Shown piece after piece: positions 53,219-64,000 of a stretch of DNA of 64,000 bases. This DNA is from Corbicula japonica. Taxonomy: Eukaryota; Mollusca; Bivalvia; Venerida; Cyrenidae. The translations under genes and the position numbers were made by a program. Position 1 is the stretch's first letter, and each line of letters opens with the position of its first letter. The stretch spans positions 1,952,934 through 2,016,933 of the forward strand of contig JAZAYU010000115.1 of the NCBI GenBank assembly GCA_038501625.1, written 5' to 3'. The notes beneath the pieces are model-generated. The model saw nothing but the letters and a program-made list of their open reading frames with translations. It had not been told where the DNA came from and did no database searches.

Positions 53219-55320
53219 TAGCTCACCTGTCACGTAGTGACAAGGTGAGCTTTTGTGACCGCCTGATGTCCGTCGTCCGTCGTCAACAATTGCTTCAATC
53301 GACTTCTTCTCTGAAACGGCTTGGCCAATTTTGATGAAACTTGCCACGTATGTTCCTTGCATGAAGCTCTTCCAAAGTTGTTCAAAGAAATCAATTCCAT
53401 GCAGAACTCTGGTTGCCATGGCAACCGAAAGGAAAAACTTTAAAAATCTTCTTGTCTGAAACCACAAGGCCTAGAGCTTAGATATTTGGCATTTAGCATC
53501 CTCTAGTGGAGCTCTACAAAGATTGTTCAAATTATTTCCCTGGGGTCAAAATTGGCCCCGCCCCAGGGGTCACTTCATTTTACATAGACTTATATAGGAA
53601 AAACTTTAAAAATCTTCTTGTCTGAAACCACAAGGCCTAGAGCTTAGATATTTGGCATTTAGCATCCTCTAGTGGAACTCTACAAAGATTGTTCAAAGTA
53701 TTTCCCTGGGGTCAAAATTGGCCCCGCCCCAGGGGTCACTTCATTTTACATAGACTTGTATAGGAAAAACTTTAAAAATCTTCTTGTCTGAAACCACAAG
53801 GCCTAGAGCTTAGATATTTGGCATTTAGCATCCTCTAGTGGAAGTCTACAAAGATTGTTCAAATTATTTCCCTGGGGTCAAAATTGGCCCCGCCCCAGGG
53901 GTCACTTCATTTGATATAGACTTATATAGGAAAAACTTTAAAAATCTTCTTGTCTGAAACCACAAGGCCTAGAGCTTAGATATTTGGCATTTAGCACCCT
54001 CTAGTGGAACTCTACAAAGATTGTTCAAATTATTTCCCTGGGGTCAAAATTGGCCCCGCCCCAGGGGTCACTTCATTTTACATAGACTTATATTGGAAAA
54101 ACTTTAAAAATCTTCTTGTCTGAAACCACAAGGCCTAGAGCTTAGATATTTGGCATTTAGCATCCTCAAGAAGAACTCTACAAAGATTGTTCAAATTATT
54201 TCCCAGGGGTCTAAATTGGCCCCGCCCCAGGGGTCACTTCATTTGACATAGACTTATATAGGAAACACTTTAAAAATCTTCTTGTCTGAAACCACAAGGC
54301 CTAGAGCTTAGATATTTGGCATTTAGCATCCTCTTGTGAAACTCTACAAAGATTGTTCAAATTATTTCCCTGGGGTCTAAAGTGGCCCCGCCCCAGGGGT
54401 CACTTCATTTGATATAGACTTATATAGGAAAAACTTTAAAAATCTTCTTGTCTGAATCCACAAGGCCTAGAGCTTAGATATTTGGCATTTAGCATCCTCT
54501 TGTGAAACTCTACAAAGATTGTTCAAATTATTTCCCTGGGGTCTAAAGGTGCCCTGCCCCAGGGGTCACTTCATTTGATATAGACTTATATAGGAAAAAC
54601 TTTAAAAATCTTCTTGTCTGAAACCACAAGGCCTAGAGCTTAGATATTTGGCATTAAGCATCCTCTTGTGAAACTCTACAAAGATTGTTCAAATTATTTC
54701 CCAGGGGTCTAAATTGGCCCCGCCCCAGGGGTCACTTCATTTTATACAGACTTGTATAGGAAAAACTTTAAAAATCTTCTTGTCTGAAACCACAAGGCCT
54801 AGAGCTTAGATATATGGCATTTAGCATCCTCTAGTGGAACTCTACAAAGATTGTTCAAATTATTTCCCAGGGGTCTAAATTGGCCCCGCCCCAGGGGTCA
54901 CTTCATTTTATATAGACTTGTATAGGAAAAACTTTTAAAATCTTCTTGTCTGAAACCACAAGGCCTAGAGCTTAGATATTTGGCATGAAGCATCCTCTTG
55001 TGAAACTCTACAAATTGGCCCCGCCCCAGGGGTCACTTCATTTTATATAGACTTGTATAGGAAAAACTTTAAAAATCTTCTTGTCAGAAACCACAAGGCC
55101 TAGAGCTTAGATATTTGGCATTTAGCACCGTCTAGTGGAAATCTTCAAAGATTGTTCAAATGATTTCCCTGGGGTCAAAATTGGCCCTGCCCCAGGGTTC
55201 ACTTTATTTTATATAGACTGATATAGGAAAAACTTTAAAAATCTTCTTGGCGGAAACCACAAGCTGAGAGTACTTTTGTACTCAGGTGAGCGATATAAGG
55301 GCCATCATGGCCCTCTTGTT
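53219..55320 (+). mobile_element. Helitron-like element with a 12-unit, 166-bp array
   Basis: The left end TAGCTCACCTGTCACGTAGT contains hairpins (GTCACGTAGTGAC; GCTCACC...GGTGAGC). The right end is hairpin AGGGCCATCATGGCCCT followed by CTTGTT, a Helitron-type terminus. A GTCCGTCGTCC stretch lies near the left. GGAAAAACTTTAAAAATCTT recurs at 53431, 53597, 53763, 53929, 54095, 54261, 54427, 54593 and 54759, exactly 166 bp apart, then at about 54924, 55060 (30-bp deletion) and 55226. Minus-strand frames at 53162-53467 are within its left unique part and are not a recognised gene. Confidence 0.75.
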
Positions 55321-56019
55321 TAGTTTAATTTTTCAGACTGTAAATACCATTGTAGCATATATTGATTAGTTAGACTAAAACTTGAGAAAAATATTCCTGC
55401 TTTCACTGATATGGATTTAGGATTTAATTGTAAGATACCAATGTACTGAAAGTGATGGTTATAGATTATGTGAAGCTGACATTGGGTAATTTTAAGAACT
55501 TTCGGGAGACAAAAATGTCACACAGTGTGATGGTTGCCTGATTGTCTCGTTATGTGGATATCACTGGAAATCTTACTGTATATTAATTCACTTTTTATTG
55601 ATTGGATTCTAAAAATGGATTGCTTCTGGAAAATGAAAAATCATTGCAATGTTAAATCATTGCAATATGGTTGTTACTGCTTGCAATGCAGGTGTGAATA
55701 CTGTTTGAAATAGACTGCCAAGATTCAGTGGTAATTATGTGAACCCCAATGTTGTCATTTACATTTGGAAATTACTCAGACAACAGGAAATGCAGAAACA
55801 TACTTTTTGGCCCATTACAAAATAGTTGGAAACAGACTTGGAATACGGTACCTGATCATTTATAATGTAATCAACTCTGAAGCTGAGATAATATCAAGAA
55901 ATGATCAGCAAAGTTTGTGGTGTTTATATGGACCTGATCCTTCAGTCAGGTAATAATTTTGAACCCCTCCCTCACACTGTTTTTTGTAGAAATTTGTTAT
56001 AGTTTGACAATATGGCCAT

Positions 56020-56095
56020 GATGATGCCAAAATCTTTAGATCAAGGTCACATTTATCTGAGTTATGCCCCTTCATTAACTTGGATTATTTTTAGT
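56020..56095. repeat. Helitron-core-like fragment
   Basis: GATGATGCCAAAATCTTTAG and AAGGTCACATTTATCTGAGT match the core at 61.2 kb. Confidence 0.45.
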
Positions 56096-56214
56096 TTAAA
56101 AATGTAACATTGGGCAAAACAAGATAACAACCATGTAGTTAGATACCAATTATAACCACTGGTCTGGGTGCATAAATTGTCCATTTTCGAAGATCATTCA
56201 AATTAGATTGGATA

Positions 56215-56337
56215 CGAGTCTTGTAACCTGTTCATGTGATTGGTCAATTTAGGGACCAAGTTCAGTTTGAACCAATCAGCTTGTTGAGATTTTATACTGG
56301 TCTCCCTCTCAGCTTTATGATCTTGGATCCTGTTGTT
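56215..56337. repeat. Hairpin MITE copy, shortened
   Basis: CCAATCAGCTTGTTGAGATT and CTCAGCTTTATGATCTTGGA at the right; the left arm is diverged. Confidence 0.5.
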
Positions 56338-57016
56338 GTTGTTGCTGCTAACATTATTGAAAAAGTAGCATGCAGTTCTCAAGGAAATATTTCCCAAACC
56401 CATGCTTACTCATACTCATTGACAAATGGTATGCATTGCTTAGAAAACCAGGAAAATACATTCGAAAATCAACAAAACAAACAAACCCAACTTGCATCAT
56501 GTTAATAATGTTTCAAGGTTGGTATCATCAGTAGTTTTTTTTCTGAGAACATTTCTTTGTTTACTGTTTCTGCCAACTTTGACCGGAATGATTATTATGA
56601 TGGGATATTTAAGGTAAGTTAAAAACTGGGCCATCTAGGATAAAAACTATATCCTTAGGATTGATGATTTAAAAGAAATACATTAACTAAATGAGGCCAC
56701 ATCTTTTATTGAGTTATCACCAGCCATAATTGGAAGTTATATCATGGCAACAAGAAGTTTAATTCGGTCATTTAGGACTAGGTCACTAGGTTAAAGCAAA
56801 GGATAAATTTGTTAGTACAATATAGACCATCTGATTCAGGGATTACTTTACTGAGGTTCAGTACTCTAGTAATTACTGAGTACTGGATGTTACTGGATGC
56901 TTAAGAAGTACTCCAGTAAGTACTGAGTAATCACTTTTTTGAGTGTACATAATTAAGTACTGAGTACTATTTAATGTACTCATGAGTATTTTGTGAGTAC
57001 AGAAACTTTTAGTATA

Positions 57017-57805
57017 CAGTCGTGTCCGGTAATCTTGCGCGTCCGGTCATCTTGCGCAGCTCCGGAAGTGTTTTACGGTCACGTTGTGAAAATATCTCAA
57101 CAAACAATCATTTTTGGACCTAAATTAGAACATCTAAAAGGTAAACATGTTGAAAATTAATACCTGTCCAAGATATTTACATCACCGTAATAAATTATTC
57201 ATGACCACGCCCACTGACCTATTTTCGATATTTTAAGCAAATAATTCTTATTCCATCATCTAGTCCAGAAATGTGTGTCCCGAGATAGACATAAACAATA
57301 AAACACATTTTGAAAATAATTTATACCATTTTAAACGTACAATTCCATTTTATTTGCAAACGTTAGTGAATTCAGACCACATTTCCGTCAGTTCCCACCA
57401 TTCTGTCTACAAAGTTCAAGGGCATAATCCGCGCATGATTTTTTTCCTGCAGAAGCGTAAAGTGCCTTTTTTCTGATGTCAAATAAATAGAAAACTTAAT
57501 ATAAAACAACAGGAAATTTTATGGTTCGTCAGAGACAATTAATCTTTCAAAATATTTCACTGCTGTGATGTCATTTCTCTCGGGTGCGCAAGATGACCGG
57601 ACATTTAAATGCTTGGGTAAAACATGGTGGTAAGGGTAAACATTAATTCCCAATAGTTAAGGAGTCGTGACCAAAACATTTTTTGTCATTACATGCATGA
57701 AAGGTTTTTGCAAACAGACAAATAGTAATGGCACATTTGTCCATTATTGATCGGTAAAAATATAGCCGATAATGCTTAGGTGCGCAAGAAGACCGGACAG
57801 CATCG
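57017..57805. mobile_element. Element with GTCCGGTCATCTTGCGCA inverted repeats
   Basis: The left end has two successive copies (TGTCCGGTAATCTTGCGC, GTCCGGTCATCTTGCGCA at 57023-57058). Inverted copies occur at 57590-57606 and 57780-57799. TA borders are possible. The 67-codon frame inside has no recognised domain. Confidence 0.6.
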
Positions 57806-57971
57806 TAATATTTTATTTATACAGTAAAACCCCGCATTAAGACCACCCTGAAATTAAGACCACCTCGCTAATAAGAACACTATTCTGATGACCCATTTTA
57901 CAGTTTTGCACTTTTTTCTACCCCTATATAAAGACAACCCCACTATTAAGGCCACTTTTCTTAGTCCCAAT

Positions 57972-60227
57972 CAGACTTCCCGAAAGTTGAAAAAAAGTGT
58001 CAGACATTCGGTCAGACAAGATGTGAAAATCTGTCTGACCGAAACAAATTCTGTCTGACCGAAACATTTAAAAATAAAATAAGCAAAACACGGTACATGT
58101 ATTAAGGGTGTTTTAATTTTTCTTTAAAACCATTTTATGTAGCATATAGAGGATATTTGTTATGCCCCCACAAAGTGGGAGGCATATAGAGTTGCACTCG
58201 TCCGTCCGTACGTCCGTACGTCCCCAAATCTTGTGGCATCAACTCCTCCTAAACTATAAGGCGGATTTCTTTCAAACTTGCACAGATGATCAAGGAGGAT
58301 GTGTAGATGATCGTAAAGAAAGGATTTTTTCCTGCGACCATTTTTACCAGAGTTATGGCCCTTTGTTAATTTCAGTTATTAAATCTTGTGGCGTCAACTC
58401 CTCCTAAACTATAAGGCAGATTTCTTTCAAACTTGCACAGATGATCAAGCAGGATGTGTAGATGATTGTAAAGAAAGGATTTTTTCCTGCGACCATTTTT
58501 ACCAGAGTTATGGCCCTTTGTTAATTTCAGTTATTAAATCTTGTGGTGTCAACTCCTCCTAAACTATAAGGCGGATTTCTTTCAAACTTGCACAGATGAT
58601 CAAGCAGGATGTGTAGATGATCGTAAAGAAAGGATTTTTTCCTGCGACCATTTTTACCAGAGTTATGGCCCTTTGTTAATTTCAGTTATTAAATCTTGTG
58701 GCGTCAACTCCTCCTAAACTATAAGGCAGATTTCTTTCAAACTTGCACAGATGATCAAGCAGGATGTGTACATGATCGTAAAGAAAGGATTTTTTCCTGC
58801 GACCATTTTTACTAGAGATATGGCCCTTTGTAAATTTCAGTAATTAAATCTTGTGGCGTCAACTCCTCCTAAACTATAAAGCGGATTTCTCTCAAACTTG
58901 CACAGATGATTAAGCAGAATGTGTAGATGATTGTAAAGAAAGGATTTTTTCCTGCGACTATTTTTACCAGAGTTATGACCCTTTGTTAATTTCAGTAATT
59001 AAATCTTGTAGCATCAACTCCTCATTAACTATCTAAGGGATTTCTTTCAAATTTGCACAGATGATCAAGCAGGTTGTGTAGATGATTGTAAAGAAAGGGT
59101 TTTTCTTACGGCCATTTTACCAGAGTTATGGCCCTTTGTTTGTTCAGTGATTTAATCTTGTGGCATCAACTCCTCGTTTACTATTGGATGGATTTCTTTC
59201 AAACTTGCTCACATGATCAAGGTGGATGTGCAGATGATCATAAAGAAAGGATTTTTTCCTGCGGCCATATTTACCAGAGTTATGGCCCTTTGTTAATTTC
59301 ACTTACAAAATTGTGTGGCATCAACTCCACATTTTTTATTTGGCTGATTTCTTCCAAACTTACACAGATGATTAGACATGATGTCTTAATTGCTGTAAAG
59401 GACATTGCCTTGCAACCATTTTCACCAAAGTTATGGCCCTTTGTTTATGTTAGTCATTAAATTTTGTGGCTCTTACTCCTCATTCACCACATATTGTTAA
59501 TACCTAGTGCACAATTTGGTTACAAATGTACTTGCAGCAGTGGGGGCATCAGTGTCCTGAGGACACAGTCTAGTTTTACCAGTGTAAGACAGAATATATT
59601 TCCATTTTTATTTCACTTAGAAAATCGTTTGATTCACTGGAGAGCAAAATCACTCCCTACTAAACATGGTCAGTTTTTCAAAATTCAAAAGTTCATCTTG
59701 GAAGTCAAAGCATTCACGATCTTTTATCCGTATAAAATCTACAAACCAGTCGGTGTTTTTTGTATTTTTTTCTTTTGCAGGTTTTCTTCATTTGTTACTT
59801 TTCTCCTTTTACCGGGAATTGCTCCAGTGAAATATTTATTAAACGCCATTTTGTGACTCCGAAATTACGAAATGGAAATAGGTGAAAATGGGCGAAATGT
59901 AGGAAACGGTAGACTCCTACCCAGTCGCAATCAGTCGTTTTGTGCTGAAGAATGGTCATGCGCAGCGAAACAGTCAAAAGAAACGGCAGTGGTACGAATT
60001 GTCATGAAGACGAATACGTAAATTATTGCAATCGGATATCCTCACTCATTTCCCTCGGAACAGTCTCGAATAAAAACAGCGAGTAAAACTGTAATTTAGC
60101 GAATAAAATTGGAATATGCAGATCAAATGTTTGCCGGACACTCGGTCCGACAACATAAGAAATCATGTCGGACCGAACTAAATTTAACCGGACAGGTCCG
60201 ACGGTCCGGCGACTTTCGGGAAGTCTC
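57972..60227. mobile_element. hAT-like element inserted in the outer element
   Basis: The ends CAGACTTCCCGAAAGT and ACTTTCGGGAAGTCTC are inverted, flanked by an exact 8-bp duplication GTCCCAAT (57964-57971 and 60228-60235), as expected for hAT. Subterminal TCTGACCGAAAC/GGTCCGAC motifs occur at both sides. No transposase; a further element sits inside it. Confidence 0.8.
58158..59573 (+). mobile_element. Helitron-like (Pearl/HINE-type) element inside the hAT-like element
   Basis: TATGCCCCCACAAAGTGGGA, then GTCCGTCCGTACGTCC, nine cores of 155 bp (AAATCTTGTGGCRTCAACTC at 58226, 58381, 58536, 58691, 58846, 59001 and three diverged units), then TGGGGGCATCAGTGTCCTGA and hairpin GTGTCCTGAGGACAC with CTAG. 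It is the same terminal type as 13211-14937, in opposite orientation. Confidence 0.75.
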
Positions 60228-60439
60228 GTCCCAATGGTGGTTTAAATAGCAGGTTTGACTGTAATTATTTAGTATACTGTGCACTCATTCAAATGTGATA
60301 TGCTGGTATAATTTAATTTATAATAAAATAAAATAATTTTATAACTAACATTGTCACTAGACAAAAATAAATAAACAAAGACAGAAATCAAAAGTATTTC
60401 TTAATTGAAAAAAGAGTGATCAACAACAACTACTTGCAT

Positions 60440-60615
60440 TTCAACTTGGCAGTCTGGTCAGGATCTGCACTGTTCTCTTTTAGATCCATGAGGTTATTTC
60501 TGACCCAGAAGCAAACAGTGAAGATCCAGATCAGATGACACGGATGTGCCTGCTGATCTGGTTTTTTACACTGATCGCTCATGCATTTAAATGCATATTA
60601 TGGAGTAAATAGTTA
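60440..60615. repeat. TTAA MITE, left end missing
   Basis: Begins within TTGGCAGTCTGGTCAGGATC and ends TGGAGTAAATAGTTAA; the inner arms are recognisable. Confidence 0.55.
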
Positions 60616-60803
60616 ATGAAATTTTGTAATATCCCTGGAGAATCCTTAAATATTCTCTGCATTCAGTGGCACCCAAGAGATGCTCCAAATTAATATTTAA
60701 CTAACTACAAATGCTCTAATTTTGTTATATACCAAAATAATTTCTGATAATCTGTCATTGTTGTTTGTGCTTTGATATGACTGGGTGTGTGAAAATAATC
60801 CTG

Positions 60804-60956
60804 GGCCCAAGATCATAAAAGTGAGATTGGAGACCAGTATCTAAACTTAAGCATCTAAATTGGCCAAATGGTGACCAGTTATCATTTCAGCTGATCAGTT
60901 GCTTGAGATTTGAGACTGGTCGCCAGTTTTAGTATTATGATTTGGGCCCTGTTCAA
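60804..60956. repeat. Hairpin MITE, full copy
   Basis: GGGCCCAAGATCATAAAAGT to AGTATTATGATTTGGGCCC; near full-length with mutated arms. Confidence 0.7.
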
Positions 60957-61130
60957 AGAGAAATATTGATGCTGAACAAGTCATATTGACATTTGTGTGG
61001 TTACTGCATGATGATATTTGTCTGGTTACTTCATGAAGATGAATATTTTAACATGCCTATCATTCTATGCTTAGTTGCTGTCTGTGATTCTGATATCTTA
61101 AATAATTAAGAACTATATAAATACTTTTTT

Positions 61131-61550
61131 TGTGTGGCCCTTTCAAAGAAATGGCGATACATAGGGACCGCTTTGTCCGTCTGTCCGTCGGTCCATCCGT
61201 CACGAAAACTTAACGTTGGCAATAACTTTGCCAATTCTTAATATTTCTTCATGAAACTTTCAAATTATATTCCTTATGACAACACGCTCGTGATGATACC
61301 ACATTCTTTAGGTTAAGGTCACATTTGATGGAGTTATTTCCCTTTTTACGAAAACTTAACATTGGCTATAACTTTGCCATTTCTTAATATTTCTTCATCA
61401 AACTTTCAAATTATATTCCTTTTAACAACACGCTCCTGATAATACCAAATTCTTTAGGTCAAGGTCACACTTGATGGAGTAATGCCCCGTTTTATTCCGA
61501 CAGCACCAGAGGGCGACACAAGTGTTCAACTGAACACCCATCTTGTTCAT
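61131..61550 (+). mobile_element. Short Helitron-like element, two 146-bp cores
   Basis: A GTCCGTCTGTCCGTCGGTCC stretch, cores starting ACGAAAACTTAACRTTGGCA at about 61203 and 61348, then hairpin GTGTTCAACTGAACAC followed by CCATCTTGTT. Confidence 0.65.
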
Positions 61551-61834
61551 ACTCCATTTCTGCTTCATTTATCAAAACAAATAAAACCTATTTAAATAAA
61601 TAAGAATGTAAGAATTTGTGACATTTTTATATGTGATTGGTCCAAAGAACTCAGTGTTTTATCATATTTGGAAGTAATTTTTCATTGTCTAATTTACCCT
61701 TTTTCTGAATTCTGTAGATAAGGAATTTTACCATAAGAAATGGGGGAATAATGTTTATATAAGGTTGAAAAGGAATACTGCTACTAATATATTTCATAAA
61801 GAAATCTTAAGATCCCTTAAACCTACATTTTAGT

Positions 61835-61925
61835 TTCAGTCAAATATGTATCCACTGTAGACCAAAATCAGTATGTGCATCAGTGCGGTCTGATCAGGAT
61901 CTGCACTGCTTGATATTCAGGGAAA
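61835..61925. repeat. TTAA MITE fragment
   Basis: GCATCAGTGCGGTCTGATCA + GGATCTGCACTGCTTG is an inner arm only. Confidence 0.45.
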
Positions 61926-61987
61926 CAAAAAACCTTTTGAATCACAAGCTATTTTTACACATTTTCAAAGAAAGGCCTGGCTATTCA

Positions 61988-62187
61988 TACTTTCCTCCAT
62001 ATAAAAACCTTTATGGTATGGGTGAACAGTGTAGATCCAGATCAGCTGGCACATTTTGCCATCTGATCAGCATCTGGACTGTTTGCTTTTTATTTAATTA
62101 GGTTATTTCTGACCAAAAAAGCTGATCTGGATCTACACGGTTCACCATTTTGATAAAAGGCATATATACATATGGAGAAAATGGTTA
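61988..62187. repeat. TTAA MITE copy
   Basis: TACTTTCCTCCATATAAAAA to GGAGAAAATGGTTAA, with GATCCAGATCAGCTGG and GCTGATCTGGATCTACACGG. Confidence 0.65.
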
Positions 62188-62614
62188 ATATGATAAAACA
62201 CTGCACCTTGGTCAAGTTTTATTTGCTTTCATTCTTGCTAAAGGTGAGCTAATTATAACACTAAAGATTAGATCTTAGGAGAGATCTCACTTCATGAAAC
62301 ATGAAGGATTTTCAATTTCTGCATTCAAAGTGATAAAAACAGAGGGTGGCATATAGATTATCAGGCTTTCACTTGGATCTCAGTTGTTTCATTAAATGTT
62401 GAATGTATCTGGTGTTTTGTTTACCAATGATTGGTACCTGGATTGAAAACTATGCTGTTAGTGAGTAAAAAAAAATCTACCCTTGGAATAGCTGGAAAAT
62501 GTAAAAGTGATGAACATCTTATCATTTAATATTGTATAATACTGCTAGGAAATGTTGAAGAATCTGATAACATCATTAATTTAGTGGATAGAATTTGAAA
62601 AAAAAGGAATTTTA

Positions 62615-62849
62615 TTAACCCTTTATTCCAAAGTACCATTATTGCATGGGCCAACAGTGTAGACTTGGATCAGCCGGGAACATCTGTGCTGTCTGATCAG
62701 CATCTACACTGTTTGCTTTTAGATTCAGTAGTTTATTTATAATCAACATTTCATCAGTGTAGATTCAGATCAGATGGCACAGATATGTTGGTTGAACTGA
62801 ATCTTAACTGGTAACATGTGCAGTTAAACAATTTGGAGTCAAGGGTTAA
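62615..62849. repeat. TTAA MITE copy
   Basis: TTAACCCTTTATTCCAAAG to GGAGTCAAGGGTTAA; both inner arms present but mutated. Confidence 0.65.
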
Positions 62850-64000
62850 AATGGAGGTAGATCGGAAGCTTTTAAGACTTTTTGGAAATGAAACAACTTG
62901 CTGTAGGATCTGTCAGAAGTGTTACAGACAGTAAGTGTTAGATCTGAAGCGGTACTTGAGATGAACTCTGACATGCAATATTATGATATTGATTGCAATG
63001 TTTTAGTATTGATTACAGTGGCAGTTAGCTGGTTTCTTTCGAGATGATCTGTATGATAAATTCTACTACAGCTACCTGTTTCAATAATAAGGATGCTCCG
63101 TCTGTCAAATTGAAAAGTTTTTCTAAAGCAGCATGTCAGCTTAGCATGTTTACAAGTCTGGTTTTTTTTTAAATCAGCAGCAGTTTGGATAAACTCCTCT
63201 TTTTTGTGATTAATTTTAGTTTTTGTTGGATTAATGAAAAAGATGTTGCAATTCTTTTATTATAATACCAGTAGTTTGAAATTGGAGTTTTGTTGGATTT
63301 ATAAAAAGATGTTGCAATATTTTTAATAATAATGTATTGGAATTGTGCAAATGAGAAACATGTGGTTGATTGATTTTCCAGGAAAAGATGGCAATATTTC
63401 ATTGGTCGCTGAGATTTTGTGTAATTTTTGATACAAAATATTTAACAGTAAATCACTTAAAACAGTTGTCTCCTGGACTGGAAATTGTCAATGAAGTAGA
63501 AAAGCGGTGATGGAATTCTTTTCATACTCCTCAAGTGCTCAATAATTGGAAAATATTTTCCCATAGAATTTGTGGCAAACAATTTACAATCAGCAAATCC
63601 TACTGCAATGATGGAATATGCAATTACTGCCCTGAAAATAACAGTGTCAAAAAACATGGAATGTAATTTGGATACTGGATAAAAGGATGCTGATTTTTCT
63701 GTTTTTTTTGTGTGAATCAGTTTGAATTTCGCATATTAATATGAACACCCTGAAGCTTTGTGGTAATTAATTACTGAAATTACTTTTTTAAGCTTGTTGA
63801 ATATAAATTCTATCATAAAGGTATGCCTTATCATAAGGCTTTTTCATTAATTACACACTCCTTTCACATTGAGTAAATCCAAATATATCATATTGAATTT
63901 TCAAAGACAGCCAAAATGCACTCAGGAAATTGATGACATATACTGACAATGTTGAGTACTTTAAAACGATTATCATTACCATATAGAAGGACCAAAAGCG
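62850..64000. other. AGAP intron 1 sequence, no feature seen
   Basis: AT-rich. A unit with TTTTGTTGGATT and AAAAAGATGTTGCAAT occurs twice at about 63220-63325. No exon of AGAP was recognised. Confidence 0.5.

Larger units (their letters stand above)
57822..60261. mobile_element. Outer Tc1/mariner-pogo-like element (TA target), interrupted
   Basis: CAGTAAAACCCCGCATTAAG at the left and GGTTTGACTG at the right are inverted ends flanked by TA (57820-57821 and 60262-60263). Its own sequence is only about 180 bp (57822-57971 and 60236-60261); the rest is a later insertion. Confidence 0.75.

Noticed and set aside
59464..59856. 130-aa plus-strand ORF with hydrophobic start
   Set aside because: It spans the border between the Helitron-like element and the hAT-like element, so the frame is accidental.

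Overview
The window looks like nuclear DNA from an animal, most probably a bivalve mollusc. It is AT-rich, its genes are split by GT-AG introns, and one encodes a UGA-terminated selenoprotein. Most of the sequence consists of short non-autonomous transposons and of Helitron-like elements with tandem cores, of the Pearl/HINE type known from bivalves. There is no operon structure, CRISPR array or prokaryotic signal. The species cannot be named from this sequence alone.

Three genes can be supported. (1) A small EF-hand calcium-binding protein lies on the minus strand in three coding exons (11567 to 8316, 168 aa). (2) A complete selenoprotein O gene (SELENOO) lies on the minus strand in 14 coding exons from 40787 to 23030. 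Every splice junction keeps frame and gives 667 aa, with a mitochondrial-type N terminus, intact pseudokinase/AMPylase residues, and an in-frame UGA three codons before the TAA stop. (3) The first coding exon of an AGAP/centaurin-gamma ArfGAP lies on the plus strand (45226-45400), and the remaining 18.6 kb of the window is its first intron. SELENOO and AGAP are head to head, 4.4 kb apart, and each has an NRF1-like motif near its start. A weak candidate first exon of an unidentified minus-strand gene lies at 4095-4120.

Layout. 1-4 kb: palindromic MITEs and a broken Crypton-like tyrosine recombinase fragment between two hairpins. 4-8 kb: nothing recognisable beyond the candidate exon. 8.2-11.6 kb: EF-hand gene. 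13.2-14.9 kb: Helitron-like element with an alternating 146/157-bp array. 15.05-16.55 kb: element with terminal inverted repeats (TIRs). 17-22.6 kb: MITEs, a 0.7-kb foldback element, and a TTAA-flanked MITE in which 18 identical 40-bp units have expanded. 23-40.8 kb: SELENOO, whose introns carry many TTAA MITE copies, a 2.1-kb Helitron-like element, a 24-bp minisatellite beside the exon 11 acceptor, and an inverted-repeat-bounded 3.3-kb block with nested elements. 44.1-45.1 kb: cluster of a GGCCGTATCGTCT-like motif. 45.2-64 kb: AGAP exon 1 and intron 1, with a pogo/Tigger-like element, a tRNA-derived SINE, a 166-bp x 12 array, and a three-level nested insertion at 57.8-60.3 kb whose target duplications are still legible.

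The main points for follow-up are these: in SELENOO the Cys of the usual C-terminal CxxU pair is replaced by Arg (R-V-T-U); I could not find its SECIS by eye; two homogeneous minisatellites have recently expanded; and the layered insertions at 57.8-60.3 kb can be ordered in time.
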